A stretch of 64,000 nt of DNA from Mucilaginibacter segetis (GTDB lineage Bacteria > Bacteroidota > Bacteroidia > Sphingobacteriales > Sphingobacteriaceae). The DNA is taken from positions 1,116,001 through 1,180,000 of the forward strand of contig NZ_JAEHFW010000001.1 in NCBI RefSeq assembly GCF_016522075.1. The letters run 5' to 3'. The notes beneath the pieces were generated by a model that was not told the origin of the DNA, searched no databases, and worked only from the letters and a program-made list of their open reading frames with translations. Below are positions 63,921 to 64,000 of the stretch, in pieces; position 1 is the first letter of the stretch, and the number at the start of each line of letters is the position of its first letter. The position numbers and the translations under genes are program-made.

Positions 63921-64000
63921 ATGAACCCGAAAATTTTACTTATCCCAAAAAGATCGTGCTTTTTCTTGTTGATGCTGTTGTTTTCAGTACAGCTTTTTGC
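63921..64000 (+). CDS. Partial secreted protein, probable SusC/TonB receptor N-terminus
   Basis: The ATG 9 bases after fecR opens a frame MNPKILLIPKRSCFFLLM..., a basic start followed by a hydrophobic stretch typical of a signal peptide. It runs off the right edge after about 26 residues. Gene order (sigma, FecR, then TonB-dependent SusC-type receptor) makes a receptor with an STN domain the most likely identity, but nothing beyond the leader is visible. Confidence 0.6.
   Translation, partial: MNPKILLIPKRSCFFLLMLLFSVQLF

Overview
The window looks like chromosomal DNA from a Bacteroidota, most likely family Sphingobacteriaceae (Mucilaginibacter/Pedobacter-like). The evidence is two complete SusC/SusD outer-membrane nutrient-uptake pairs, a FecI/FecR-type sigma/anti-sigma pair running into a third secreted protein at the window edge, promoter elements resembling the Bacteroidota TAnnTTTG -7 box, start sites without Shine-Dalgarno sequences, and a type-3 prolyl-tRNA synthetase. 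The genus is inferred. I see no rRNA, tRNA, CRISPR array, insertion sequence or phage gene.

Bases 1-18,500 are mostly housekeeping: a rhodanese fragment, a PASTA protein, D-Ala-D-Ala ligase, a thioesterase, rpsO-pnp, uridine kinase with a LysM/RlpA-like envelope protein, a Dps ferritin, an OmpP1/FadL-like porin, a Gly/Tyr-rich lipoprotein, proS, a trans-sulfuration enzyme, a TIGR02757-type protein, a nucleoid-associated protein and mnmE.

Bases 18,500-31,700 hold two nutrient-uptake loci. The first is a minus-strand susC-susD pair with a structured 5' leader, and a membrane-anchored DUF6377-type regulator upstream of it. The second is a plus-strand ROK regulator-susC-susD locus. Neither contains a glycoside hydrolase. 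Bases 32,000-35,600 carry cytochrome bd oxidase (cydAB) and an AI-2E family transporter.

Bases 35,680-53,730 form an L-rhamnose utilisation locus. The minus-strand operon rhaT-rhaEW-rhaI-rhaB-lutA-lutB-lutC encodes uptake, isomerisation, phosphorylation, aldol cleavage with lactaldehyde oxidation, and L-lactate oxidation to pyruvate. Facing it on the plus strand are an unrecognised secreted 569-residue protein, a GH78 alpha-L-rhamnosidase, a GntR-type regulator with a sugar-binding domain, and a GH106-like alpha-L-rhamnosidase. A shared motif of about 20 bp occurs twice in the divergent promoter region and once before the GH106 gene, and is a candidate operator for the regulator.

Bases 53,800-60,500 are an RND multidrug efflux operon (TetR, membrane fusion protein, pump, outer-membrane channel), with TTAACnnnGTTAA-like sites spaced at exactly 18 bp before tetR and before the fusion-protein gene. 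Bases 60,600-64,000 carry an ECF sigma factor, a Tat-type metallophosphoesterase, a FecR anti-sigma factor and the start of a secreted protein, probably a SusC/TonB receptor.

The best candidates for something undescribed are the 569-residue secreted protein in the rhamnose locus, the two predicted operator systems and the structured susC leader. I see no obviously new defence or mobile system.
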